A program made the translations under genes and the position numbers. Of a stretch of 12,686 bases of DNA, positions 1 through 9,500 are shown in pieces (position 1 is the stretch's first letter; each line of letters opens with the position of its first letter). The stretch is from Ettlia oleoabundans (lineage: Eukaryota > Chlorophyta > Chlorophyceae > Chlamydomonadales). Under the pieces are notes generated by a model. It was not told the DNA's origin. It worked only from the letters and a program-made list of their open reading frames with translations, and searched no databases. The DNA is taken from the NCBI GenBank assembly GCA_019693395.1, contig JAAMXP010000982.1, positions 1-12,686 of the forward strand, read 5' to 3'.

Positions 1-14
1 CCCACCCACCCCTT

Positions 15-30
15 CACACACACACACACA
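15..30. repeat. CA microsatellite, 8 units
   Basis: A pure CA repeat at the left edge, within the intron that follows exon 10 of the beta-helix gene (UG repeat in its transcript). Confidence 0.95.
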
Positions 31-67
31 GCCCCACTCAAGCTTTTTGAATGGCCCCAATCCCCAC

Positions 68-2908
68 CTGGGAAGGGCAGTGGGCGGTCGAGCTCAATCC
101 AGTTACTGCCCACAGCCATCACCCTGCAAGGCCAGGTTCATCTTGCTGATTACGTCAGCCACGGCGGGGTCAGACAAATGGACGAATGACGCACAGCATT
201 GCGGTAATACACACAGCAAGGCGTCCGGATGCGCGGTTGCATTCTATCGTATGCAGAACAATCCGCGGGGAGAGCAAATTGTAACTTGCTGGCCAGTTGA
301 CATTGATTAAGGTGGAACGGATTAAACAGAAATGGAGTACCAAGCAATAAGCTCTGGGTGATAACGAGCAAGCATCCATAGGACTCAGGACCCACCTTGC
401 CGAAAGGTGGAGCTGGTCTGGTATTGGTCCATCGGTTCCAATGCTGCAGGACAGGGCAGGGCAGATAAGGGGCGGGCTGAGTAGGCAGGCAGGCAGGTGG
501 GCAGGCAGCATGTGCTAACTGCATTATGCAGACATGCGCTAAATTAGCCAATTCTGGCCGCTCCCATCAGCATGCAGCTTTGGCCACTACCTGGCCCAGT
601 CCCAAGCTTTCACTGTGTCGTCCCCTTTGCGGGAGGCAGCTTGGTCGGCGGTCCAGGCATCAGCCTGCGCACCGGACAGAGAAAAACCCAAGAGGTACGC
701 ACGAATGCAGAGGAAGAACGCATGAGGGGTGCTAACATACTACGGTTGAGATGTATACAAGCAATGCTGCCGACACCTCGCTTTACAAAGAACCACATCG
801 TTGGTTACAGTGGAAAGGAAGAAGCCTGAAGTTGACAAAGCCATGACTTAAGCAGGCAGGCAGGTAAAGCCACGCAGATAAAGCCACGCCTCACCGCCGT
901 CAGCCCGGGTTCTCCACCGCTCAGCAGACGAGCCGCCTCTGCCGCCGCCGAGAACACGGGGTCAGTAGTCAGGCGGTTGGAGGGATTCTTGGTGTCCAAG
1001 GTGGCATCTACCTCCCTCAGGCGACGCTGGTGGTACCGCCGATACCGCCAAGAGGAATCTCCTTCTTCCCCCTGCTGCTCTGGCCTCTGCTCCTGGCCCT
1101 CAACCAGGATCGCTGGCTCTTCAACCCCAACCTTGACATTAACCCTATTCTCAACCTTGGACTTAATGCTAGTAAGGGGCAGCTCAGGTGTCGCCAAGCC
1201 GGAGTTTGCACCTGTCCCCCGAAGCCGGCCCAACAGGTCGACGTGTAGCTGAAGGCGGGCAGCCGCCACCACATCATGTTCCCGCGCTTGTGCCTGCTGC
1301 GCCACCGCATCCAATACTGCAGCAGACTCTAGCATTGCCGCACCCTCCTCTCCATCCTTGGCTGCATGCAACCCAAGCAGCTGCTCTGCTTGCTTCACCT
1401 CGGCAGCATCAGCACCAATCTCGCCTCCTCCCATCACCGCCGGTTGAGATTGCAGCTGCTCCTGCCACCCGGGTAGCTCCTCGCCACTGCTGCCAGCAGG
1501 ATGGGCCCGGATTTGGTGCCAGCCCAACCCACCGCCCGCCGCTTCCGCTGCCTCTGGTTCCGTACCATGCACCGGCTGATGCAGTACCGGCTGTCTGCCA
1601 GCTTCTGCCGCTTTCTCCAGTACCAGATGGTCCCGGAGTGTGTGCCAGCCAGCCGAATTCCCAGCCACAGCATCGCCCTGCTGCTTGTGCTCCAAGCCGG
1701 CACCATTGGCTGGCCCCGACAGCCCGCCTGCTCCTCTCTTCAAGTCCATGAGATCGCCCCACTGGTCCGCCTCATCCCACTCCTGCTCATGCTGCATTGC
1801 CAGCAAGTCAGCTGCCTGCTCTTCCGAGTTAAGGCCCTCAGATGTAAGGTGCAGCCCCTCTTGCTGCTGCAGGCGGCGCCGTCGGTCTGACTTGACCTCT
1901 GTGTGAGCGGCAACGAGCAGGCAGGCAGGCAGATAGGCAGCAGGACAAGGGTATGGAGAGTGAAAGTATTGGGCAATGGGAAGGCAGGCTGGCAGGCAAA
2001 AGAGGCAGCAGGCAACACGCAAAAGGGTTGGGAGGGCAAGAGCAAGGCACAACCAACAACTCCCAGTAATAGACTGCATTGTACCACCAGGTGCCAGGCT
2101 GCCCTAGCTTCATATCCAATATACGGCCGTACAATGCAGATCTGTGCCCCTGCGTGTAGCTGCAGCTGCCTGCTAAATGTTGCCGAGGGGCAGGGAGCAG
2201 CTGCTGCACTGTTATATGCAACCCTGCACCTTGCAGCCAGCAATGTGCACCTTTCTTCCTCTTTGTAGGGCTCGCAGTGATAACCGAGGCAGCCGCGACC
2301 GTGGAGGGATCGTTGACGTAGATGCGCACCCACTGCCCAACCTCTGGCTGAGAGGAGAAGGCAACCTGCAACCGGGGCGGGCCGACAGCAACGAGACAGT
2401 TGGAAGCACATCAGCTGGATTCAACAGCCATCAGCAAAGGTCAGGGAGGTGCATCAAAAGGTCAGGGAGGTGCATCAAGGTTTGCCAGCAGGGGAGGTTG
2501 TGTAGGTGCAGCAGCTCTGCAGCAACATTTCCACCAAGCGGGGAGCCTGGACCAGGGAAACGGCAGAGCAGCAGGCCATAGATAGGAAGGATCATACAGA
2601 ACACGTAGCGATAAAGTAGTATCAACGGGTGGGCTCGCTGCCAGCTGTCGGGGTTGTGAGTGGACGTTGTAGGCTGACTGTGGTTGGTCATGCTCTCCAT
2701 CGCCTGACTGGCACCAACTGTTGACTTGACTGGCTAATCGCGTCCAACTGTTTACTAGCTGACTGGATGCTATACTAGGTGTCCAAGTGAACAGGCCTGA
2801 CCGCCTCACCGGTATGCGAGTTGCCCCTCGCTCCACCTCCCCGTACACCACCGCCATCTGGGTGTCCGTTCGGCTGCTGCCCTCCGGCTCCTGGCCGCTG
2901 CGGCAGAG

Positions 2909-2970
<62 letters not shown>

Positions 2971-5262
2971 GATGGTGGGCTGTTGACGCATCCATCGCCA
3001 CATATAAAGCCATAAGCTGCCAACAATCATGAGGACGTGGTCATCTCTACTGACTAGCTACTCTGTAGCTTGCGCACCTAAACTGGAGGAAAGCGCCCCC
3101 AGTGCTCCACAGGGACTTTACAGTGCCTGCAGCGTGGCAGAGCACAGGCAATAGAGATAAGAGTAGGGCAGGCAGGCTGAAAGCGGACCTGATTAACAAA
3201 AAGAAGAACAATATCATTGACGGTGCCTGCAAAAGAAGCGAGGGAAGCAAATCAGGCCATAATCCTGAGCTTCCACCTCCACTCCACGTGACAGCCAGAC
3301 AAAAGGGCGTGCATCCCAGCTGGGTCGTTCTTGCTGTGAGCGTAGGTAGGGAGGGAATGTACCTCCCTGCCGCCTTAGGCTCAGTCACAGCCGCAACCAT
3401 GAATGCCAACCCACCCAGGCACCAACAGGCCGACCAGCCAGCTCAAATCAACAAGGTGGGTGCTAGCAAAAGCACCAACAAAGGGCAGAAATACCAGCCC
3501 CAACGACCACGACTACAAGCTTCAAGCACAGCATGAAGCAGGTGGCGGCGCCAGCCAGCCGCAGTGTGTGTGTGCCCCCAGTCAGTGCCCTGGTGCACAG
3601 CAGTCAAGCATATATATATGCTGCATATAGAAGGTACCCATACATGCCACAGGGTGCGCACCGTTCTCGTCAGCGGTCCATGTGCCGTCGTAGACTTCGG
3701 TGAGGGAGGTGCGTATGAGAATCCTGGTCAGCTCCTCCTGGAGGGTGAAAAGACGGGCAGGCAAGGGGAGGGAATGTTTGTGTGGGGGGCCGGTCGTGGT
3801 GGTGTGTGTGTGTGTGGCGGGGGGTGGGAGGGTAAGGAAGGGATGGCGCGGGCGCGGGGGGCGGCGCGGCGATTATACAGAGCCATACCATACAATGTAT
3901 CACCAGAGCCCAAGTTGTGGAGCCTTCACCGCCGCCGCCACCCCCACCACCACATGAGCAAGGCAGGGGCATGGTAGCCAGCAAGAGGCGGCCTTTAGGG
4001 CCGTTCCTCTGCTTGCAGCTTGCCAACGACTGCCTTGCTTTTGCCTCCCTCCGAACGTACGGTTACAGAGCAGCAACCCAGCCACCAACCAACAACTGCC
4101 ACCCCAGCTTCCCTCTCTACGGCATCATCACATGCCGAATACACGCTCAATGAGGGCAAAACACCAGCCAGCCTCACCCCTTCTCCACGTAGGGTGACGT
4201 TGCTAGAGGTGATAACCAGCGGGCGGGACAGGAGGTACGTTCCAGCTGGGAGCAGTACAACGCCCGGCGCCGCATTGGCTGCCGCGACGGCGGCCTGTGG
4301 GGTCAATGTGGGAGAAAGGTATGGAGGTGGGTATGCTGCCAGATATGTGCAATTTCAGTTGCACAAGGGCTGTAACCTGTGCAAGAAAGCAGCGGAAGGC
4401 CTGTAGTCACGGCAGGAACACTAGGAGGGCAGCCAGCCAGCCAGCCAGCTACTCTGGCAGGCAGCAGAAGGGTTCAACAACTGTAACGCGGCGCCAGTGA
4501 GAACACACACGCACTGCACTCTGTGAGAGTGACAGTGAAGTGCTACGATTGCTGCTTTTCAAGAACATGATGATGAGATCAGTCAGTGCAGTTCATGTGT
4601 GGCTATACCCGCATGATACCTGCTAAATAGCTACCTGTAGGTCCAGCGAGCGGGGAGCAGCCTGATAACGCAGCAAGTTGAAATCTAGCAAGCAGGGAAC
4701 AGGAAGCCCATCCAACAGCTGAGGCAGCTGCTGACAGCTGCCGCCGGCTCACCAGAAGCGCGGCGGTGTCATCGGTTTTGCCGTCGCCCTTGGCACCAAA
4801 GCTCTTCACATCGTACTTTGGCGGCGACAGGGGTGTTGGCAGGTGAGTATAGCCGCCTGCACAGCAGCAGGCTCAAAGGCTGGATTGATGTGTGTTCGTG
4901 GAGTGCAGCGTTCAAGTGAGCAAAGTGGCAGCACAGCTGGATGCCGGCGGTGCGGCAGGCCGACCGATATCTGTGTGGCGTGGCTGAGGCCCGCATTTGC
5001 ATAACATGCTGTATATCGACGCGCCTCTGTAGCCAGCGAAGCTCCAACCCAGCTCCCTGCCTGGCGGCAAGTACCCGGTAGGTTGGCCCGAGGCCCAGAC
5101 CGCTGCATGATAGACAGACGGGGAGGCAACGAACCGGTTGAGTGCCGCTCGTGAGTGGAAAAGCCGTCGCGGGGTTGCCACGACAATTTTGCACAGGCCG
5201 GCGACCGGCGACGCACCAGCTAATAAAACCGCCACCGCGAGTCGTCTGAGCACCAACGACAT
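68..5262 (-). CDS. Secreted pectate-lyase-like right-handed beta-helix protein (3' end beyond window)
   Basis: This is a ten-exon model giving 576 residues before the left edge. Residues 1-17 (MSLVLRRLAVAVLLAGG) resemble a short signal peptide. Residues 31-50 (YDVKSFGAKGDGKTDDTAAL plus L) are the classic N-terminal motif of pectate-lyase-3/GH28-related beta-helix proteins. Then come VVLLPAGTYLLSRPLVI, NVTLRGEG (about 62-89), a LWSTGGAFLQF segment (120-130), GQWVRIYVNDPS (170-181) and WIELDRPLPF (about 566-575), all in the order usual for this fold. The family acts on or binds polysaccharides, often in extracellular matrix, but no catalytic residues can be assigned here, so activity is unproven. 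Between the NDPS segment and WIELDRPLPF sits an atypical insert of about 350 residues. The start is the first in-frame ATG, 5262-5260; further upstream only TTG/GTG codons stay open in frame. The protein continues past position 1. Confidence 0.85.
483..509. repeat. CAGG tetranucleotide repeat
   Basis: An AGGC/CAGG array (483-497) plus a short second run (500-509), in intron 9 of the beta-helix gene. The transcript carries CCTG/CTGC repeats. Confidence 0.9.
853..864. repeat. CAGG repeat, 3 units
   Basis: Three perfect CAGG units in intron 8 of the beta-helix gene, close to the exon 8 donor. Confidence 0.9.
865..889. repeat. 11-bp direct repeat next to a 5' splice site
   Basis: TAAAGCCACGC occurs at 865-875 and 879-889. 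On the minus strand the second copy begins 5 nt into intron 8, just after GTGAG. Confidence 0.9.
895..1898 (-). other. Low-complexity insert exon inside the beta-helix domain
   Basis: This single 1004-nt exon codes for 334 residues rich in Ala, Glu, Gln, Gly and Leu, with no recognisable domain. It opens with a basic stretch (VKSDRRRRLQQQ) and has an acidic segment (EWDEADQWGDLMDLKRG) early on, Ala/Glu/Gln heptad-like stretches in the middle, and a basic SSWRYRRYHQRRLREVD run near the end. It lies between two conserved beta-helix segments, so it probably forms a large loop or disordered extension, perhaps partly coiled. Canonical splice sites bound it in matching phase, and the frame stays open throughout. 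An unrecognised intron inside it cannot be excluded from sequence alone. Confidence 0.65.
1918..1932. repeat. CAGG repeat, 3.75 units
   Basis: CAGG units in intron 7 of the beta-helix gene, about 20 nt upstream of the exon 8 acceptor; in the transcript they add to the pyrimidine-rich region. Confidence 0.9.
2436..2477. repeat. Perfect 21-bp tandem duplication
   Basis: Positions 2436-2456 and 2457-2477 are identical head-to-tail copies containing the core GGTCAGGGAGGTGCATC. They lie in intron 6 of the beta-helix gene, 70-110 nt upstream of the exon 7 acceptor. A recent slippage-type duplication is likely. Confidence 0.95.
2912..2969. repeat. GT microsatellite, 29 uninterrupted units
   Basis: These 58 bases are a pure GT repeat (CA on the transcribed minus strand). 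It lies in intron 5 of the beta-helix gene and ends 14 bases before the first base of exon 6 (2897). The transcript therefore reads a long CA run, then CTCTCTCTGCCGCAG. Confidence 0.98.
3802..3842 (+). repeat. GT repeat followed by a G-quadruplex-capable tract
   Basis: A 7-8 unit GT run (3802-3816) leads into four G runs of at least three (3819-3842) separated by loops of 1, 1 and 7 nt, which fits the canonical quadruplex pattern. It lies in intron 3 of the beta-helix gene on the non-template strand's complement, so the RNA carries the C-rich sequence. Confidence 0.7.
3970..4014 (+). repeat. Dispersed stem-loop element, copy 1
   Basis: Starts CATGGTAGCCAGCAAGAGG and ends GGGCCGTTCCTCTGCTTGC. 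The arms GCCAGCA-A-GAGG and CCTCTGCTTGC pair with one bulge and one mismatch, enclosing CGGCC/GGCCG around a short TTTAG loop and a 2-nt bulge. It lies in intron 3 of the beta-helix gene, on the strand opposite to transcription. Confidence 0.75.
4431..4449. repeat. AGCC tetranucleotide repeat
   Basis: AGCC repeated about 4.75 times in intron 2 of the beta-helix gene. Confidence 0.9.
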
Positions 5263-5409
5263 GCTCCAAGGCTTGCAAACCTCACTGCGGCGGCATTTCT
5301 CAACCAACTGCCCAGCTCCAGTGCCTGGGATGGTTCGCTAGGGTAACCAGATATAAATTATTCGCCAATCTCGTTTCGAGAATTGCAAGGCAGGCAGTTT
5401 CAGGCAGAC

Positions 5410-5490
5410 GCGCGCAGCTGCGTCACAAATGAAAAGTTGTCCACCCTGGCAGGCGCGCAGCTGCGCGCAGTATTCCGGAGCTCCGCGGAG
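5410..5490. promoter_or_regulatory. Cluster of GC-rich palindromes and a 13-bp direct repeat
   Basis: GCGCGCAGCTGCG occurs at 5410-5422 and again at 5453-5465. The second copy lies inside a perfect 16-bp palindrome, GCGCGCAGCTGCGCGC (5453-5468). Two overlapping 10-bp palindromes follow: CGGAGCTCCG (5476-5485) and CTCCGCGGAG (5481-5490). They lie about 150-230 bp upstream of the beta-helix start codon. Dyad symmetry in this position suggests binding sites for dimeric transcription factors, though no specific factor can be named. Confidence 0.4.
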
Positions 5491-5981
5491 AAGATCGTGG
5501 CAGAGGATGCAGGTTTCAGTAATGGTAATAAGAGCATCAGTGAATAGGCGCTGACAATGGTGCCAAGACGAAGCTCGCCACCTCCTCAACTGCTTGCACC
5601 AGTGCACTACTGCTGCTGTGAGCACATCACTGCAAGTTAAATGGCTCGGCGCTTAAAAGTGGGAGATGAAGACTCGCTGTCACAGGGCACCGCCAACCTA
5701 ACGCTTAAGAGAGTGCCACGCTTTTTGTGCTGGACGATTTGGTGGGGCAGCAAGGTTCGGTTGTGGAGCCGCCACTTCAAACCACACACCCCCTCCCCAC
5801 CGCACCCAACCCCACGACGCCCTGGCACATACGCATGCACGTCGTCACAACCACCATTACTGTACTCTGTCTCACACCCATGTACCACACCAATACCGCC
5901 TCACCGCAGTTCACGCATGGATGCATGTGTGAAGCGCTACTGAAATCAACTCGAATTTGTTGGAGACATTTTCATACATAC

Positions 5982-5995
5982 ATGCATGCATGCAT
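5982..5995. repeat. ATGC tetranucleotide array (RY-like)
   Basis: ATGCATGCATGCAT is a perfect 14-bp palindrome preceded by CATACATAC. It contains overlapping CATGCATG, the RY core bound by plant B3-domain factors. A similar CATGGATGCATG lies nearby at about 5916-5927. It may be a simple microsatellite. Confidence 0.6.
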
Positions 5996-6544
5996 ACCTT
6001 TTCTTCCAATTCTAATCACAAGGCTACCTTTTCTTGAATTCCTTAACTTTAAGCTTGTTCTGCAACTGCCGATCAAGGTGGCGGTTGAGCAGCTGCCAAC
6101 CGTCGACCTGTGGCGCGGGCAGCTCTGCTGCCAGGGCTTACCATCGAGAACCGTGAAAACAAGCCAGCACATATGCTGCCTGACCGATCACGGCACAGCT
6201 GTCCCATACAGCACATCAACGCAGTCAGACAGGGATGGCGACCGCCTCTGAGAAGGCATGCATGGAGTCTCCGAGGTTCCGCGGCGGCGCCCGAGCGCTA
6301 ACGCACGGGGCGGTTGACTCAAGAGGGGAGACCGGCGGTCAACGGACAAACGCGTGGGACGAAGAAAGACGTCGCCTTCCGCGGGCGCCGAAACACTGCG
6401 CGACAGAAAACTGAACAGCAATCAGACCGTCAGACAACCGTGTTGTCCAGTCTACAAAATCAAAGCTTACTGCTTTCCGCCCTGCACTGGCCCGCGCAAG
6501 TTTACAAACGTTCCTCACTTGCCCCGCGAGTCATAGCGGCCTCG

Positions 6545-9500
6545 ATGCACCAGGAGGCTACCGCGGCAAAAGCGGTCTTGGCACCGCGCTCCTTGACTAG
6601 CGTTGCCCGGCTGCTAGGCAACGGCTGCCGGCAGTGGCCTCGCCGCCAGCCTGCCGTGCTGCTGCCACCGCGTGCGGGGGTGGTCGAGCCCCTGTCGCCG
6701 CCAAAGCACCTCACCAAGGCGCTTGCAGTCAGCTTGCAGCAGCCTATGCCGCCGCGAACAGCAGCGCAGCAGGAGGATATATGGAGCTTGGAAGATTTTG
6801 ATGGAGAGCTGGAGCGCGACGAGTTTAAGGAGCAGGGGCGACGGTGGGTGCTGCACCCAGCTACAAGCGCGGCCTCATCACTGTTGCGGGTGGTTCATCC
6901 CTGTCGTGCCGTTGTCCAAACATCAGCTGAGCAGTTCCTGCACGCATAAGAGCGTGTCTCACCAAGGGTTGAAGTTTTACTGCATGCTTACTCTGCCTGT
7001 GCTGTGTATTGCTGCGGCATGCAGGCATCTTCGAGAGCTGTCTACCTTCACATTCAAACGCTGGGCCTTCCACCGCTCAACCTCCCGATATGTGAGTGGC
7101 ATTGCAGTGTGTTCCGCAGTGCCTTTTATGCTTCCCGCTGCTCAGCCGCCGCTTTGCAAGGGTTCCTTTCGGTCCATACTGCTGGGGCGTCCAAAGTTGC
7201 ATGCCAACCGTACCTCCACCATTGTTGTGTGCCACTGCCTGTGCCACAACCTGAGCTATGGCTCCTCTGCCTCCCCCTGGTGCTTCTATTCTGCTGCCGT
7301 CGGTCTGTGGTAACGCTGTCGTCCCAAACGAAGGGTTAGCTCATTGCTGTTGCCATCTGAGCCCCCCCACCGTTCACCTCACCCAATTACCACCATCACC
7401 ATCCCATGGCCACAGGCACGGCACATGGCGGGTATCTTCCAGTCACGAATCGTACGAGGCCTGGGCCAGCCTCTGCTGTCGGCAGGGGCAGCCGCCGCGG
7501 TGGTCTGCACATACGAGCAGGCGATCCAGGTAGGGCCCCAAGTGGGGCTGTTGTGGGTGTGGTGGTGATGAGGGCGCTTGGTGGTGGTGCGGCTGGCTCG
7601 CGTGAAGAACACGCTTTGCATGCCTGAAGTATTCCTGCCGTGCACATTAACCTATTTTAAAGACAGGTGTTTGGGGTCAAGTTGGTGTAGCCAGTCTCGC
7701 CAGAAAGGCTTACGCCGCTTCTGCGGTTTGCTTTGCCTTGCTGCCTGCAGGAGGGGTGGTTGCCCGACTTTCTTCCCACTTTCCTCATGCCTTCCCTGCC
7801 CTTTGACATCACCTCCTTTGCGCTCTCCCTGCTGCTAGTCTTTAGGTGAGTGCATGCTCATGTTCTATATTTAAGCATCACTTCCCGGTTACTTATGTTT
7901 ATATGCACAATCGGGCAGCTGGGTGGGGCACAGTTCTCAAGAACAGCTGGGGACGTGTTTGGTCCCTTGGCGACTGCCTTACGCTGTACAGTGCGTTGTT
8001 CCCACTATCCCTTGCTTGGCTGCTGTGCTGCGTAGACAGAATGCCGCCTGCATGCCTGCCTGCCTGCCACTTGAGAGTGCCCGGGAACCTGACATTTGAC
8101 ATCTGCCCGCCTGCTGGCGCTCCATAACCCTGTGTGCCTGCCTGCTCCCCACCTGCATTCACAAACCACTGCACCACGAGCATGCCTTGTATCTGCAGTC
8201 CCCCTGCTTGCCTGTTTGCCTGCCTGCCCACGCACGGCCATGCTCACCCTGCCGGACCGCAGAACCAACACTTCATACGACCGCTGGCAGCAAGCACTGG
8301 GTGCGTGGGGCGGCATCGGCACACGCAGCCTCGACACCTTGCGCCAGCTGCTGGCCTCCACGGCACGCTCAGCCGCCGGCAGCCGCAGCAATGGCGCTCG
8401 GCAGGCGATGCTGTCAGCGGCATCAACAGCCAGGTGCGTTTCCTTCATCTTCGAATGCCTTCATCACTGGATGACTTTTCGGTTGCGCGCGTACTCCAAA
8501 ACAGCATGGACTTGCCTTAAGGATACCCGCACCCATGAACATGTTACTGGTTATCGCAGCTCGCAACTAGTTACCGCAGCTGCAGCGATGGGATTAAACA
8601 AAGGCGTGTGACTTTCCTGACGAGGCCTAAACTGCCGGCTCTGAGTGCTGATCCCTCCCATCCTTCTGCTTGCAGGTGGCTGGTGGCCTTCTCTCGTGCC
8701 CTCAAGGCCCAGCTCACAGAGGACTCCAACCTAGAGGCAGAATTGCAGGTACGCTTCTGTACCGCTACGCTTCTGTACTGCTTCCGTAGTAAGAACAGTC
8801 CTGTACTGCATGCTGCTTCCTGTATTGCCCAGTATTTGGCAGCACATCTGGGCAGGCATTTGGGGGAGGCCACGTGTGTGCCACGTAACCCTCCTGCGTA
8901 GCTGTGCATGGCCAACTGTGCTTTGATTGACCGCAGTTGCAGCCAAAGTGTGCAGCAATGCAGTCAATGTCAACTTGTGCAAGCATCTACTGGCTGCTAT
9001 TCCAGCGCCATTACTCACAGGCCACTCCATTTTCCTGCCCTGCCTCTGCTGCCCCGCACCGCTGCTGCCATCTGTCAGGAGCTGCTGACGGCTAAGGAGC
9101 TCTCTCTGCTCCTGGCGGCACACCACCGCCCCTCTTTCGCACTAGCAGTCCTCACAGAGTTGGCGGAGGCGGCGCCAATCAGGGAGTCGCAGCGAGTAAG
9201 GTGGGTTTTTTGTTGTTGCTTCTTACACCTTGGACGGCCGACATGACTGGCAGGTCAAGGCACGCAGCGCACCAGGTGTGTGTTGCTCCTGAACAGGCTG
9301 GTTCTGCCTGCTTGTGTTGCCCATCACGCATGGTGCAGCATCAAGGCTAGTCACGCTGCGCCCGCACTCCTCCCGCTTAACTCCTTGCATCAGCAGATTT
9401 CCCTTCTTTTTTCTGGCTAGCTTTGTTGCTGCCAGGCGCTTCTAGCAGCCGGACCTGTGTTGCGTTCCATTGACCCTCCGACTCCACCAGCCTTCCCCTC

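Larger units (their letters stand above)
68..5262 (-). other. Exon-intron map of the beta-helix gene
   Basis: Exons in transcript order: 5262-5217, 4856-4753, 4294-4178, 3737-3662, 3126-3078, 2897-2810, 2365-2251, 1898-895, 664-591, 123-68. Every intron is GT-AG: the donors read GTGCGT, GTGAGC, GTGAGG, GTGCGC, GTGCGC, GTGAGG, GTGCAC, GTGAGG, GTAGTG and GTGGGG, and each acceptor ends in CAG. Phases at successive junctions are 1, 0, 0, 1, 2, 0, 1, 0, 2 and 1, and each matches on both sides, which is the main support for the small exons. Weakest are exon 1 (signal peptide, no homology) and exon 9 (664-591), which was chosen because it joins phase 0 to phase 2 and gives WDWAR before VMAVGSNWIEL. 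Confidence 0.8.
5263..6544. promoter_or_regulatory. Divergent intergenic region between the two head-to-head genes
   Basis: These 1.28 kb must hold the promoters and 5' UTRs of both flanking genes, which are transcribed away from each other. It contains a palindrome cluster (5410-5490), an AT-rich patch (GATATAAATTATTCG, 5349-5363) about 90 bp upstream of the minus-strand start codon that could act as a TATA-like element, a C-rich tract at 5782-5819, and an ATGC array (5982-5995). Open frames across it show no domain and mixed codon use, so no gene is called. Transcription starts cannot be placed from sequence. Confidence 0.6.

Noticed and set aside
1188..1890. Several open plus-strand frames opposite beta-helix exon 8
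   Set aside because: They are Pro/His/Ser-rich shadows of the GC-rich minus-strand exon, with no motifs and no splice support.
2787..3030. Open frames running through the GT repeat on both strands
   Set aside because: They translate dinucleotide repeat (poly Thr-His or Cys-Val) and only exist because the repeat has no stops.
5641..5943. 100-codon ATG frame (MARRLKVGDEDS...) in the intergenic region
   Set aside because: It turns into Pro/His/Thr-rich low complexity without domains, and there is no matching splice or codon signature.
5380..6042. GANTTNC motifs (low-CO2 enhancer type) at 5380-5386 and 6036-6042
   Set aside because: Two hits in 1.28 kb on both strands are about what chance predicts, so they give no support for CO2 control.
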